A stretch of DNA of 64,000 nucleotides, from assembly GCA_003963005.1 (NCBI GenBank), contig RXJW01000043.1:1-64000 (forward strand), given 5' to 3'. Shown piece by piece: positions 47,012 to 54,963 of this stretch. This DNA is from Burkholderiales bacterium. GTDB taxonomy: Bacteria; Pseudomonadota; Gammaproteobacteria; Burkholderiales; Burkholderiaceae_C. The translations under genes and the position numbers were made by a program. Every line of letters starts with the position of its first letter. Positions within the stretch are counted from its first letter, which is position 1. The notes beneath the pieces were generated by a model. The model saw nothing but the letters and a program-made list of their open reading frames with translations. It made no database searches and was not told the DNA's origin.

Positions 47012-47708
47012 GAGCAATTTCGTCTTTCCTGCGGCCGAGATTCCGAGTGCCGCCGTCCGGGGCACGGATGCGCGCTACGCGGTGCGCCGCATCTTCTGCG
47101 TCGGCCGCAACTATGCCGATCATGCCCGTGAGATGGGCGCCGACCCGACGCGCGAGCCGCCGTTTTACTTCACGAAACCGGCCCATGCGCTGACGCCCTC
47201 CGGCTCGACCGTGCCCTACCCGACCGAGACCAAGAACTACCACTACGAGATGGAACTGGTGCTGGCCCTGGGCGCGCCGGTGTTCAAGGTCACGCCCGAG
47301 GCGGCCGTGGCGGCCATCTGGGGTTATGCCGCGGGCCTGGACATGACGCGCCGCGACCTGCAGGCCGCGGCCAAGGCGGCGGGCAAGCCCTGGGACACGT
47401 CCAAGGGGTTCGACCAGTCCGCCATCCTCGGCGAGATCGTGCGCGTGGGCGACATCGGCCGGCTGGAGAAGGGCGCGATCACGCTGTCGGTCAATGGCGT
47501 GGAGAAGCAGCACGGTGACCTGGCCGAGATGATCTGGAACCAGGCGGAGATCGTCTCCAACCTGAGCCACCTCTACCGCCTGCACCCTGGCGACCTGATC
47601 TACACCGGCACGCCGGCCGGCGTGGGTGCGGTGGTGCCGGGTGACGTGCTCGTGGGCCGCATCGAAGGCCTGGGCGAGATCACGCTGACCGTGGGGCAAC
47701 CCGAGTGA
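47010..47708 (+). CDS. Fumarylacetoacetate hydrolase family protein
   Basis: A 232-residue FAH-fold hydrolase, similar to fumarylpyruvate hydrolase (gentisate pathway) or acylpyruvase. The metal-binding glutamates are in YHYEMELVLALG; RRIFCVGRNYADHAREMG and YTGTPAGVGAVVPGD frame the active site. The start MSNFVFPAAE fits the family, whose members commonly begin with similar MSxFVF sequences. It overlaps nadC by 1 bp (TGATG) and is divergent from rlpA. A role in aromatic-acid catabolism is not supported by its neighbours; general acylpyruvate removal is as likely. Confidence 0.92.
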   Translation: MSNFVFPAAEIPSAAVRGTDARYAVRRIFCVGRNYADHAREMGADPTREPPFYFTKPAHALTPSGSTVPYPTETKNYHYEMELVLALGAPVFKVTPEAAVAAIWGYAAGLDMTRRDLQAAAKAAGKPWDTSKGFDQSAILGEIVRVGDIGRLEKGAITLSVNGVEKQHGDLAEMIWNQAEIVSNLSHLYRLHPGDLIYTGTPAGVGAVVPGDVLVGRIEGLGEITLTVGQPE

Positions 47709-48577
47709 TGTTTGCCGAGGAGACCCTGGCGCAGGCGCGCGAACGCAACATCCGTGAGGCGCTGGCCGAGGACATCGGCCGCTGCGACTGGACGGCGCAG
47801 CTCGTGCCCGCCGGCCGGCGCGTGGCCGCGCGGGTGGTGGTGCGCGAGGCTGCCGTGCTGTGCGGGCGCGACTGGTTCGACGGCGTGTTCGCGGCGCTCG
47901 ACGCCACCGCCCGCATCGACTGGCTGGCCGACGAAGGCGCCCTGATGGCGGCCGAAAGCGTCGTCTGCCGCATCGAAGCCGATGGCCGTGCGCTGCTGAG
48001 CGCGGAGCGGCCGGCGCTGAACTTCCTGCAGCTGCTGTCGGGCACCGCGACGATCACGCGGGCGCATGTCGACGCGGTCGCGGGCGCCAGCCCCAACCCC
48101 ACGGGCTGCGCGATCCTCGACACCCGCAAGACCCTCCCGGGCCTGCGCCTCGCGCAGAAGTACGCGGTGCGCGTCGGCGGCGGGCAAAACCAGCGCCTGG
48201 CGCTGTACGCCGGCATCCTGATCAAGGAGAACCACATCGCTGCCGCGGGTGACGTCGGGGCGGCACTGCGCGCGGCGCAGGCCCTGAACGCGGGCGTGGA
48301 CATCCAGGTCGAGGTCGAGACCATCGATCAGCTCCGCGAGGCGCTCGCCGCCGGCGCGGTCAGCGTGCTGCTGGACAACTTCAGCGAGGCGCAGATGCGC
48401 GAGGCCGTGGCCGTGAATGCCGGTCGGGCACTGCTGGAGGTGTCGGGCGGCGTGGCGCTGGAGCAGCTGCGCTGGATCGCGGCCACCGGCGTGGACCGCA
48501 TCTCCATCGGCCGGCTGACCAAGGACGTGCGGGCGGTGGATTACTCCATGCGCGTGCTCGGGCCCCTGGCGGACTGA
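47708..48577 (+). CDS. nadC: Nicotinate-nucleotide diphosphorylase (carboxylating) NadC
   Basis: A 289-residue quinolinate phosphoribosyltransferase that converts quinolinate and PRPP to nicotinate mononucleotide in NAD synthesis. Signatures are ALAEDIGRCDWT, ILDTRKTLPGLRLAQKYAV, GGGQNQRLALYAGILIKENH and the VLLDNFS phosphate-binding strand. Start ATG at 47708 overlaps the FAH stop by one base; the ORF track starts three bases earlier at GTG. nadA and nadB are not in the window, so the gene is unlinked from the rest of the pathway. Confidence 0.96.
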   Translation: MFAEETLAQARERNIREALAEDIGRCDWTAQLVPAGRRVAARVVVREAAVLCGRDWFDGVFAALDATARIDWLADEGALMAAESVVCRIEADGRALLSAERPALNFLQLLSGTATITRAHVDAVAGASPNPTGCAILDTRKTLPGLRLAQKYAVRVGGGQNQRLALYAGILIKENHIAAAGDVGAALRAAQALNAGVDIQVEVETIDQLREALAAGAVSVLLDNFSEAQMREAVAVNAGRALLEVSGGVALEQLRWIAATGVDRISIGRLTKDVRAVDYSMRVLGPLAD

Positions 48578-48587
48578 CGCAAGCCGT

Positions 48588-49490
48588 TCAGCCGAGCAGG
48601 TGCGCCCGCACGCGGGCCGCGGCGTCGGCCGGGTCCTGCTGCATGAAGCAGTGGCCCCCCGCCGTGACCTGCACGTGGACGTGCGACGGGTTGTGCCGGT
48701 GCGCCCGCGCGGCGCCGACCTGCACGAAGGGCATGGTCTCGCGACCGTGCACGATCAGCGTCGGCACCGGAATGCGCCGCAGCCGGCTCCACAGCTGTCC
48801 GGGCATGGTGCTGAAGATCGTGGCCTCCAGCTCGGGCTCGCACTTGAGCGCGACCTGGCCGTCGGCCGTGTCGCGCAGCGCGTGCGTGACGAAGGCCTGC
48901 AGCGCGTCTTCCGTCCAGCCCCGGTAGGTGCCGCGGCCACGCAGGCGCTCGCGGGCGTCGTCCCGGCTCGGCCATTCGCGCCGGCGCCGGCGCGATGCGC
49001 GCGCCAGCGGGTTGGCCAGGCCAGCCCCCAGGCGCCCGATCAGTTGTGCCGTCAGCAGCATCGGGGGCGGAAAGAGCACCGGGTCGAGGAGCACGGCGCG
49101 GGCGAACGGCTGGCCGGGTTCGGCCAGCAGCAGCCCGGTCTGCACCCCGCCGAAGCTGTGGCCGACCGCGAAGCAGGGCACGTCGCCGTAGGCGCCACGG
49201 CCGCTCTGGAAGGCCTCCAGCGCTGCGGCCGCGCAGGTGTTCCAGCCGGGGAAGGCCGGCGCTGCTTCGCTGTCGCCGTGGCCGGGGGCATCGCTCAGCC
49301 AGAGGTCGAAGTCGGCGGCCAGCTGCTGCAGCATCGGCTCGTAGACGCGGCCGCAGAAGCCGTTGCCGTGCAGGAAGTGCAGCAGCGGCTTGCCCGAGGG
49401 CGCACTGCGCCAGCCGCGCAGCACGGTGCCGGTGACGGGAGAGGCATGTTCCCAGCGTGCCAGGGCCAGGCCGGTCACGCGTCGAACCAC
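48588..49490 (-). CDS. Alpha/beta hydrolase
   Basis: A 300-residue alpha/beta-hydrolase fold enzyme. The oxyanion-hole HGNGFCG lies early, the nucleophile elbow is GHSFGG (near residue 119), the acid is probably in LIVHGRETMP, and the catalytic histidine in TAGGHCFMQQ (near 282). No signal peptide is present. The start is a GTG at 49490 that overlaps the Anbu gene by 16 bp; a second GTG at 49478 would give a cleaner 4-bp GTGA overlap and may be the true start. It is the second gene of a two-gene unit with Anbu. Substrate unknown. Confidence 0.88.
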   Translation of the reverse strand: MVRRVTGLALARWEHASPVTGTVLRGWRSAPSGKPLLHFLHGNGFCGRVYEPMLQQLAADFDLWLSDAPGHGDSEAAPAFPGWNTCAAAALEAFQSGRGAYGDVPCFAVGHSFGGVQTGLLLAEPGQPFARAVLLDPVLFPPPMLLTAQLIGRLGAGLANPLARASRRRRREWPSRDDARERLRGRGTYRGWTEDALQAFVTHALRDTADGQVALKCEPELEATIFSTMPGQLWSRLRRIPVPTLIVHGRETMPFVQVGAARAHRHNPSHVHVQVTAGGHCFMQQDPADAAARVRAHLLG

Positions 49491-50212
49491 GGTTCGTTGG
49501 GGAGGTCGTCGAAGACCTTGCGCAGGCCGGCGCTCCAGCCGTCGCGCAGCGCGAGGAAATACGGGTCGTCACGCTCGATGCGGTGCGGCGGCTTCATCGC
49601 CTGCTCGAACTGGTTGGCGCGCAGCATCAGGATGTCGATCGGCAGGCCGACCGACAGGTTGGAGCGGATGGTGGAGTCGAAGCTCACGAGCGTGCACTTG
49701 GCCGCTTCGTCCAGCGGCGTGGTGTCGTAGCGGATGACGCGGTCGATGATGGGCTTGCCGTACTTGCTCTCGCCGATCTGGAAGTAGGGCGTGTCTTCCG
49801 TCGCTTCGATGAAGTTGCCCTGCGGGTAGATGTGGAAGAGCCGCGGGCCCTCGCCCTGGATCTGGCCGCCGAGCAGGAAGTTGGCGCCGAAGTCCACGCC
49901 CATTCCGCCGCCCTCGGTGTCGCGCGACACCACCTCCTTGAGCGTGCGGCCGAGCAGCACGGCCGCGTCGTACAGGCTCGGCACGTTCAGCAGATGCTCG
50001 CCTTCGCCCTGCAGCCGCGCATTCAGCAGCGACATGACCGATTGCGTCGTGGCGAGGTTGCCGGCGGTCAGCACCACGATCTCGCGCTGGTGCGGGATCT
50101 GGAACTGGTACATCTTGCGGAAGCTGGCGATGTGGTCGATGCCGGCATTGGTGCGGGTATCGGACGCGAACAGCAGGCCTGCACGCAGGCGCATCGCAAC
50201 GCAGTAGGTCAT
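49475..50212 (-). CDS. Anbu-type bacterial proteasome homologue (proteasome-type protease)
   Basis: A 245-residue Ntn-hydrolase of the Anbu family, ancestral-like to the 20S beta subunit and HslV. It begins MTYCVAMRL, so processing of Met would expose Thr2 as the nucleophile; FASDTRTNAGIDHIASFRKM and VVLTAGNLATTQSVM are Anbu hallmarks. Anbu forms open helical or ring-like assemblies of uncertain activity. In most genomes it is linked to genes for a circularly permuted ATP-grasp protein, an alpha-E protein and a transglutaminase-like protein; none is adjacent here, only an alpha/beta hydrolase. The ATG at 50212 is chosen over the long ORF. Assignment to Anbu rather than the betaproteobacterial BPH group rests on the N-terminal sequence. 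Confidence 0.92.
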   Translation of the reverse strand: MTYCVAMRLRAGLLFASDTRTNAGIDHIASFRKMYQFQIPHQREIVVLTAGNLATTQSVMSLLNARLQGEGEHLLNVPSLYDAAVLLGRTLKEVVSRDTEGGGMGVDFGANFLLGGQIQGEGPRLFHIYPQGNFIEATEDTPYFQIGESKYGKPIIDRVIRYDTTPLDEAAKCTLVSFDSTIRSNLSVGLPIDILMLRANQFEQAMKPPHRIERDDPYFLALRDGWSAGLRKVFDDLPNEPWFDA

Positions 50213-50250
50213 GGAGGTGGGCGCGAAGTGGCTCGGCGGATTATCGCGAG

Positions 50251-51285
50251 TCAGGTCGCGGCAGGCGTGCCCGAGGCCGCGTCGTGCGGGAGGGCTGCCA
50301 CCTCGGCCGGCGAAGGCGGCAGGCAGCCCAGCCCGAGCAGGGCCGCTTCCACGGCATCGTCCAGCGGCGTGTGCGGCTCGCGGCCCAGCAGCTCGGCGAC
50401 CCGTGTGCCGGCCAGCTGCACCGGCTGCTGCCACAGGTAGCGCATCTCGCGCATCTCGCGGAAGGTGGTGACGAAGGGCGACGCGAGGGTCAGCAGCCAC
50501 CAGGGGAAGGCCGTGATGCGCGGTGCCCGGCCGGTCCGGCGCGCCACGACGCGCTGGATCGCCTCGGCCATCTCGCGGCCGGTGGCATCCCAGTGCCCGG
50601 TCATGTGCAGGTTGCTGAAGGCCGGCAGCCGGTCGCGGCGCTCGATCAGGCCCACCATGGCCCGCGCGACGTCGGGCAGGTAGCTCCATTGGTGGCCGAC
50701 GCCCGGGGCGGGCGGGTTGGCGATGGTCGTCACCGGCTTGCCGATCCTGACCATGCCCTGCGAGAACCAGCTGTTGCGGGCGTGCGGGCCGAAGAAGTCG
50801 CCGGCGCGCACGATGATGGCCTGCAGGCCGTCGTCGCTGGCCCGGCGCATGCGAGCCTCCATCTCGGCGCGGATGGCGCCCTTGCGGGTCATGGGCCGCT
50901 GCGGCGCGTCCTCGGCCAGCCGCGGGAAGGCGTCCGGCCCGTAGTTGTAGACCGTGCCGGGCAGCAGCAGCGTGGCGCCCTCGGCGCAGGCCGCGGCGAT
51001 GCTGTGGTCCAGCATGGGCAGCACGACGCGGTCCCAGTCGCGGTAGCCGGGCGGGTTCACCGCGTGCACGATGACGCTGCAGCCGCGCGCCGCGGCGCGC
51101 ACGGCCTCGGCGTCGAGGGCATCGCCGCGCCGCCAGGTCAGGCCGTCCTGCTCCGCGTCGGCGGCCGTCAGGCGGCGCTTGAGCGCCACCACCTGCCAGC
51201 CGGCGTCGCGCAACTGCCGGGCCACTTCGCCGCCGATGCCGCCACTGGCGCCCAGCACCAGGGCGGTCTTCGTCTTGTCTTGCAT
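50251..51285 (-). CDS. NAD(P)-dependent epimerase/dehydratase-like extended SDR
   Basis: A 344-residue extended short-chain dehydrogenase-like protein. The Rossmann motif is LVLGASGGIGGEVARQL, and the atypical SDR active site appears as GTVYNYGP (Tyr) rather than a clear YxxxK pair. The FGPHARNSWF stretch resembles UDP-sugar epimerase-like C-terminal regions, and a hydrophobic patch near residue 268 (PWWLLTLASPFV) may contact the membrane. Its 91-bp gap from the divergent LysR gene at 51380 suggests LysR control. The product is unknown. Confidence 0.82.
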   Translation of the reverse strand: MQDKTKTALVLGASGGIGGEVARQLRDAGWQVVALKRRLTAADAEQDGLTWRRGDALDAEAVRAAARGCSVIVHAVNPPGYRDWDRVVLPMLDHSIAAACAEGATLLLPGTVYNYGPDAFPRLAEDAPQRPMTRKGAIRAEMEARMRRASDDGLQAIIVRAGDFFGPHARNSWFSQGMVRIGKPVTTIANPPAPGVGHQWSYLPDVARAMVGLIERRDRLPAFSNLHMTGHWDATGREMAEAIQRVVARRTGRAPRITAFPWWLLTLASPFVTTFREMREMRYLWQQPVQLAGTRVAELLGREPHTPLDDAVEAALLGLGCLPPSPAEVAALPHDAASGTPAAT

Positions 51286-51344
51286 GTCCGATCTCCGGTT
51301 GAGGGGATGGACAGGATTCTGGAAAGCGTCGAGCTTATTGAAAA

Positions 51345-51372
51345 TTGATGAAGATCAGCGTGCGGCTATACA
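51345..51372 (+). promoter_or_regulatory. Candidate sigma-70 promoter giving a near-leaderless LysR mRNA
   Basis: TTGATG (51345-51350) and TATACA (51367-51372) are separated by 16 bp in a locally AT-rich stretch. The predicted transcription start, about 7 bases after the -10 box, falls next to the ATG at 51380, and no Shine-Dalgarno sequence is visible before that ATG. Confidence 0.35.
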
Positions 51373-51379
51373 TTTTCGA

Positions 51380-52273
51380 ATGGCTTCAACGGTGCCCTGG
51401 GAACTGCTCCACACCTTGCTCGGCGTGCTGCGCGAGGGTTCGCTGTCGGGGGCGGCCCGGGCGCTGGGCCTCACGCAGCCGACCGTCGGCCGGCATGTGG
51501 CGGCGCTGGAGCGCGAACTCGGGCTGGTGCTCTTCACCCGCTCGCCCACGGGCCTGCTGCCGACCGAGGCGGCCTTGGCGCTGCGCAGCCATGCCGAGCA
51601 GATGGAAGCCGCGGCGGCTGCACTGCAGCGGGCGGCCACGGCGCGGGGCGAAGGCCTGCGCGGCACGGTGCGCGTGACGGCCAGCGAGGTGGTGGGCGTG
51701 GAGGTGCTGGCCGGCGTGTTTGCGGGCCTGCGGGCACGCCACCCGGGCATCGTGCTGGAACTGGCCCTCAGCAACCAGCTGCAGGACCTGCTCCGCCGCG
51801 AGGCCGACATCGCCGTGCGCATGACGCCGCCCGAGCAGGGGCAGTTGATCGCGCGGCGTGTGGGCAGCATCGAACTCGGCCTGTTCGCGCGGCCGGACTA
51901 CCTCGACCGCCATGGCCGCCCGGCGACGCTGGCGGATCTTGGCGGCCACACGCTGGTGGGTTTCGACACCGTCACAAGCTTCATCCGTGCCGGAGCCAAG
52001 CGTCTCGGGGGCATCACCCGCGACGCCTTCTCGGTGCGCACCGACTCCGACCTGGCACAGCTGGCCCTGGTGCGCGCCGGCACCGGCATCGGCGTGTGCC
52101 AGGTGCCCGTGGCGCAGCGCACGCCGGTGCTGGAGCGCGTGCTGGCCGACGACTTCAGTTGGCCGCTGGAGACCTGGATCGCCATGCACGAGGACCTGCG
52201 CCAGAACGCCGCCTGCCGCACGGTGTTCGAGGCGCTGGTGGCGGGGCTGTCGGCACACATCGGGCCGGCCTGA
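51380..52273 (+). CDS. LysR family regulator
   Basis: A 297-residue LysR regulator. The DNA-binding part has LSGAARALGLTQPTVGRHVAALER and FTRSPTGLLPTEAAL; the effector domain includes ADIAVRMTPPEQGQLIARRVG. It diverges from the NAD(P)-dependent epimerase-like gene (50251), its likely target, across a 94-bp AT-rich interval. The ATG at 51380 is taken in preference to the ORF start at 51071, which is antisense to the epimerase. No Shine-Dalgarno sequence is evident. Confidence 0.9.
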   Translation: MASTVPWELLHTLLGVLREGSLSGAARALGLTQPTVGRHVAALERELGLVLFTRSPTGLLPTEAALALRSHAEQMEAAAAALQRAATARGEGLRGTVRVTASEVVGVEVLAGVFAGLRARHPGIVLELALSNQLQDLLRREADIAVRMTPPEQGQLIARRVGSIELGLFARPDYLDRHGRPATLADLGGHTLVGFDTVTSFIRAGAKRLGGITRDAFSVRTDSDLAQLALVRAGTGIGVCQVPVAQRTPVLERVLADDFSWPLETWIAMHEDLRQNAACRTVFEALVAGLSAHIGPA

Positions 52274-52289
52274 GGCCCCGGGGCAGGGT

Positions 52290-53048
52290 TCAGTCGCCCC
52301 GCAAGGCCGGCAGCCGGGTCGACAAGGGCGGCAGGGCCGGCCCGCCGACCAGGCGCTGGTCGTGGCGGTAGTCCTCGTGGATACGGATCTGCCAGTGCGA
52401 CCGACCCTCGTGCGCCCGCAGCGCCCGGGCGATGTCGGCCATCGTCCAGGCCTCCTGCGCATTGGCGTCCAGGTGGTGGATGCCCGGCGTACCGAGCAGG
52501 GTCAACAGCGCGGCTGCGGTGTCGTCCATGAAGCTGCACGCCGGGCGCCAGGCCCGGCTCACGGCCACTTCGCCCTGTTCGGCCTGCCAGCGGTCCAGCG
52601 CGGCGAGCATGGTGTTGCCCTGCGCCCCCGGGCCGATCTGCCAGCCCAGGCGCGCGATGCTGGCTTGCGGATGGGCGGCGCGCACGGCGTCTTCCGACGC
52701 GCACTTCATGCGGCCGTAGTCGTCGCGCGCGGTGCGGGGGTCGCCCGGATGATGCGGGCCGTCGGGGTCGTGGTCGAACACCATGGCGGTGCTCGTGAAC
52801 AGGAAGGGCACGTTGTCGTGCGCGGCAAGCCGGGCCAGGCCGGCGCTGGTGTCGGCGTCCGTCATGCCGAGGTGCAGCGCGCCGTCGGGTCGCAGCTGGG
52901 CCCAGGTGGCCGGCCAGTCGAAGCCGGGGGCGCGGTGATCGGCCTGCAGTACGGTGTGCCCCTGGCTGCGCGCGGTGGCGGCCACGACCGGGCCCAGGGT
53001 GCCGGTCAGGCCGGTGATGAGCAGGCGCAGGGGGCGGGCAGTGGGCAT
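52290..53048 (-). CDS. Sugar-nucleotide-binding/extended SDR-like protein
   Basis: A 252-residue SDR-like protein resembling dTDP-4-dehydrorhamnose reductase-type (RmlD-like) sugar-nucleotide-binding proteins. The N-terminal motif is LLITGLTGTLGPVVAATA; PFLFTSTAMVFDHD supplies the Ser/Thr and DDYGRMKCASED the Tyr-x3-Lys active site. No rhamnose cluster is nearby, so its substrate is not assumed. It ends 16 bp from the convergent LysR gene and is downstream of the Tat-type exported protein on the same strand. Confidence 0.82.
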   Translation of the reverse strand: MPTARPLRLLITGLTGTLGPVVAATARSQGHTVLQADHRAPGFDWPATWAQLRPDGALHLGMTDADTSAGLARLAAHDNVPFLFTSTAMVFDHDPDGPHHPGDPRTARDDYGRMKCASEDAVRAAHPQASIARLGWQIGPGAQGNTMLAALDRWQAEQGEVAVSRAWRPACSFMDDTAAALLTLLGTPGIHHLDANAQEAWTMADIARALRAHEGRSHWQIRIHEDYRHDQRLVGGPALPPLSTRLPALRGD

Positions 53049-53121
53049 GGGCAGGTTCCGTCAGCGTGAAGGCGGGCAGGGCGAAGGCCCGCGATCATCT
53101 CCCAGCGGGCGCGGGGCGGGA

Positions 53122-53841
53122 TCAGGCGAGGTCGCCGGTTTCCGCGTAGTGCCAGTGCACCGCATGCAGCGGGCGAAAGCCGGCCTGCGCCAGCGCCGCG
53201 TTCAGCGCCTGGGGATCGGGTGTGGCCAGGCGGCGGTTGGGCAGGTCCAGCACGGGCTGCCCCGGCACCGGCACGGCGGTCTGGAAACTGCCGATCAGGT
53301 CCACGTCGGGCCGCTGGTCGAGCTGCTTCACCAGGAAGCGCTCGGTGCCATCGCCCAGGCACCAGAAACGCTGGCGGGGCGCGTGGCGCGGGGTGGCATT
53401 CAGCGGCGCGTACACGGGCACCTGCTCGACCCGGAAGCGCACCCCCTCGAAGGCCACGCGGCCGCCGCGTTCGAAGTGGCCCTGGAACACCCGGGCGTCG
53501 AATTCGGTGAGCGGGTCGGGCGCACCTGGCGCGAGGCGGTCGAGGTCGAAGCGCTCGGGGTGGATCGTCCACAGCCGGCCGGGCGCGCTGTGCAGCGCCC
53601 GGCGCAGCGCGAGGCTCAGGCGCTGCTTGACCGGCGCCAGTCGCAGCAGCACCTGCACGTCGTGTGGCGCGTGGAACATCGGCATGTGCGAGCCGTACAG
53701 CCCTTCACGGCCGCCGAACAGCACCATGCCGTGCGTGCCGATGCGGGCACGCGGCGCAGCGACGGCCGGCGTGCTCGCGGCGATGGCTGCCAGCCATGAC
53801 GAGGCCGCGAGAAACCGGCGGCGGGTGGGTGAGACAGTCAT
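53122..53841 (-). CDS. Exported protein with a Tat-type signal, function unknown
   Basis: A 239-residue protein whose N-terminus SPTRRRFLAASSWLAAIAA fits a twin-arginine (Tat) signal with an RRxFLA motif, implying export of a folded protein. The mature part contains GTHGMVLFGGREGLYGSH, then HFERGGRVAFEGVRFRVEQV; no family is recognised, and a cofactor-binding role is only suggested by the Tat route. The ATG at 53841 is the start of the export signal, rejecting the 830-codon ORF. It lies 17 bp after the oxidoreductase gene on the same strand, so it is probably co-transcribed with it. Confidence 0.7.
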   Translation of the reverse strand: MTVSPTRRRFLAASSWLAAIAASTPAVAAPRARIGTHGMVLFGGREGLYGSHMPMFHAPHDVQVLLRLAPVKQRLSLALRRALHSAPGRLWTIHPERFDLDRLAPGAPDPLTEFDARVFQGHFERGGRVAFEGVRFRVEQVPVYAPLNATPRHAPRQRFWCLGDGTERFLVKQLDQRPDVDLIGSFQTAVPVPGQPVLDLPNRRLATPDPQALNAALAQAGFRPLHAVHWHYAETGDLA

Positions 53842-53858
53842 CGGTGCCGGTGGGGGAA

Positions 53859-54890
53859 TCAGTCGTCGGCTTCGACGATCAGCTTGCCGCGGTGGTCGCC
53901 CGTGAACAGGCTCTGCAGCGTCTGCGGCAAGCGGTCGAAGCCGCGCACGACCGTTTCCTCGAAGCGGATGTCGCCGCGCTGCACCATCGGGCCGACGACC
54001 TGCAGCATCTCGTCCATGCGGTGCAGGTAGTCGCGCGCCAGCATGCCCTGGATGGTGGCGCGCTGGTAGAGCAGGTGGTGCAGGAAGCGCGGTCCGAGCT
54101 CGGGCTCGTCCAGGCCGCCCGAGTACTGGCTGATCACGCCGCAGATCACGATGCGCGCTCGCCGGTTGATGAGTGGAATGACCGCGTCGCTGATCCAGCC
54201 GCCGACGTTGTCGAAGTAGACGTCCACACCGCCCACCGCCGCCCGGATGGCCTCGGCGAGCGACGCAGCCGAGGTGTGGGCCTGGTAGTCGATGGCCGCG
54301 TGCAGGCCGAGCTCCTCGCGCAGCCATTGGCACTTGGCCGCCCCGCCGGCGATGCCCAGCACGCGGCAGCCGTTGCGCAGCGCGAACTGCGCCACCAGCG
54401 ACCCGACCGCGCCGGCCGCGCCCGACACCACGACGACCTCGCCCGCTTTCGGGCGACCCGACTCCATCAGGCCGAACCACGCGGTGCGACCGGGCATGCC
54501 CAGCACGCCGAGCGCGGTGGACGGCGGCGCCACCGAGGGGTCCAGCCACCGCAGCACGGTGTGGTGCACCTTGGCGTGCGTCTGCCAGCCGAGCATGCCT
54601 TCCACCCAATCGCCCGGCGCGAGCGACGGCACGGTCGACGCCATCACCTGGCCCACCACCCCCGCGGTCTGCACCGTGCCCAGCGCATGCGGCAGCGCGT
54701 TGTAGGTCGGCTTGAGCGACTGGTTGATGCGCATGTACGGGTCGACCGACCAGTACCGGGCCTTCACCAGCACCTCGCCCGCCGAGAGGGCGGTGGGCAG
54801 CTCGGCGGTGACGAGCTCGTAGTGCTCGGGCCCGACCAGGCCCTGGGGGTGGCGCTGGTACAGCCAGCGGCGGTGCGTGAGGGTGTCCAT
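53859..54890 (-). CDS. NADP-dependent medium-chain oxidoreductase (leukotriene-B4-dehydrogenase-like/CurA-type)
   Basis: A 343-residue MDR-family reductase. The N-terminal YWSVDPYMRIN and the nucleotide-binding VVVSGAAGAVGSLVAQFA (near 158-175) are typical of NADPH-dependent 2-alkenal/curcumin-type reductases that saturate enone double bonds. The C-terminal CGVISQYSGG and RATIQGMLARDY also fit the group. It lacks zinc ligands. The ATG at 54890 is 74 bp from the divergent LysR start at 54964, with an inverted repeat in between, suggesting control by that regulator. The Tat-signal gene follows 17 bp downstream. Confidence 0.92.
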   Translation of the reverse strand: MDTLTHRRWLYQRHPQGLVGPEHYELVTAELPTALSAGEVLVKARYWSVDPYMRINQSLKPTYNALPHALGTVQTAGVVGQVMASTVPSLAPGDWVEGMLGWQTHAKVHHTVLRWLDPSVAPPSTALGVLGMPGRTAWFGLMESGRPKAGEVVVVSGAAGAVGSLVAQFALRNGCRVLGIAGGAAKCQWLREELGLHAAIDYQAHTSAASLAEAIRAAVGGVDVYFDNVGGWISDAVIPLINRRARIVICGVISQYSGGLDEPELGPRFLHHLLYQRATIQGMLARDYLHRMDEMLQVVGPMVQRGDIRFEETVVRGFDRLPQTLQSLFTGDHRGKLIVEADD

Positions 54891-54904
54891 GCCGGCATTG
54901 TTGG

Positions 54905-54948
54905 ACTACGATCGATGCCCGTAAAGCAAAACAGAGGACCGTCGTAGT
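54905..54948. promoter_or_regulatory. Inverted repeat ACTACGA...TCGTAGT, likely LysR operator
   Basis: Two perfectly complementary 7-bp arms, ACTACGA (54905-54911) and TCGTAGT (54942-54948), flank a 30-bp spacer in the 73-bp gap between the divergent oxidoreductase and LysR genes. The flanks extend the similarity imperfectly (GGACTACGA versus TCGTAGTTCC). This is a reasonable recognition element for the LysR at 54964. Confidence 0.5.
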
Positions 54949-54963
54949 TCCTCGTCGGAAACA

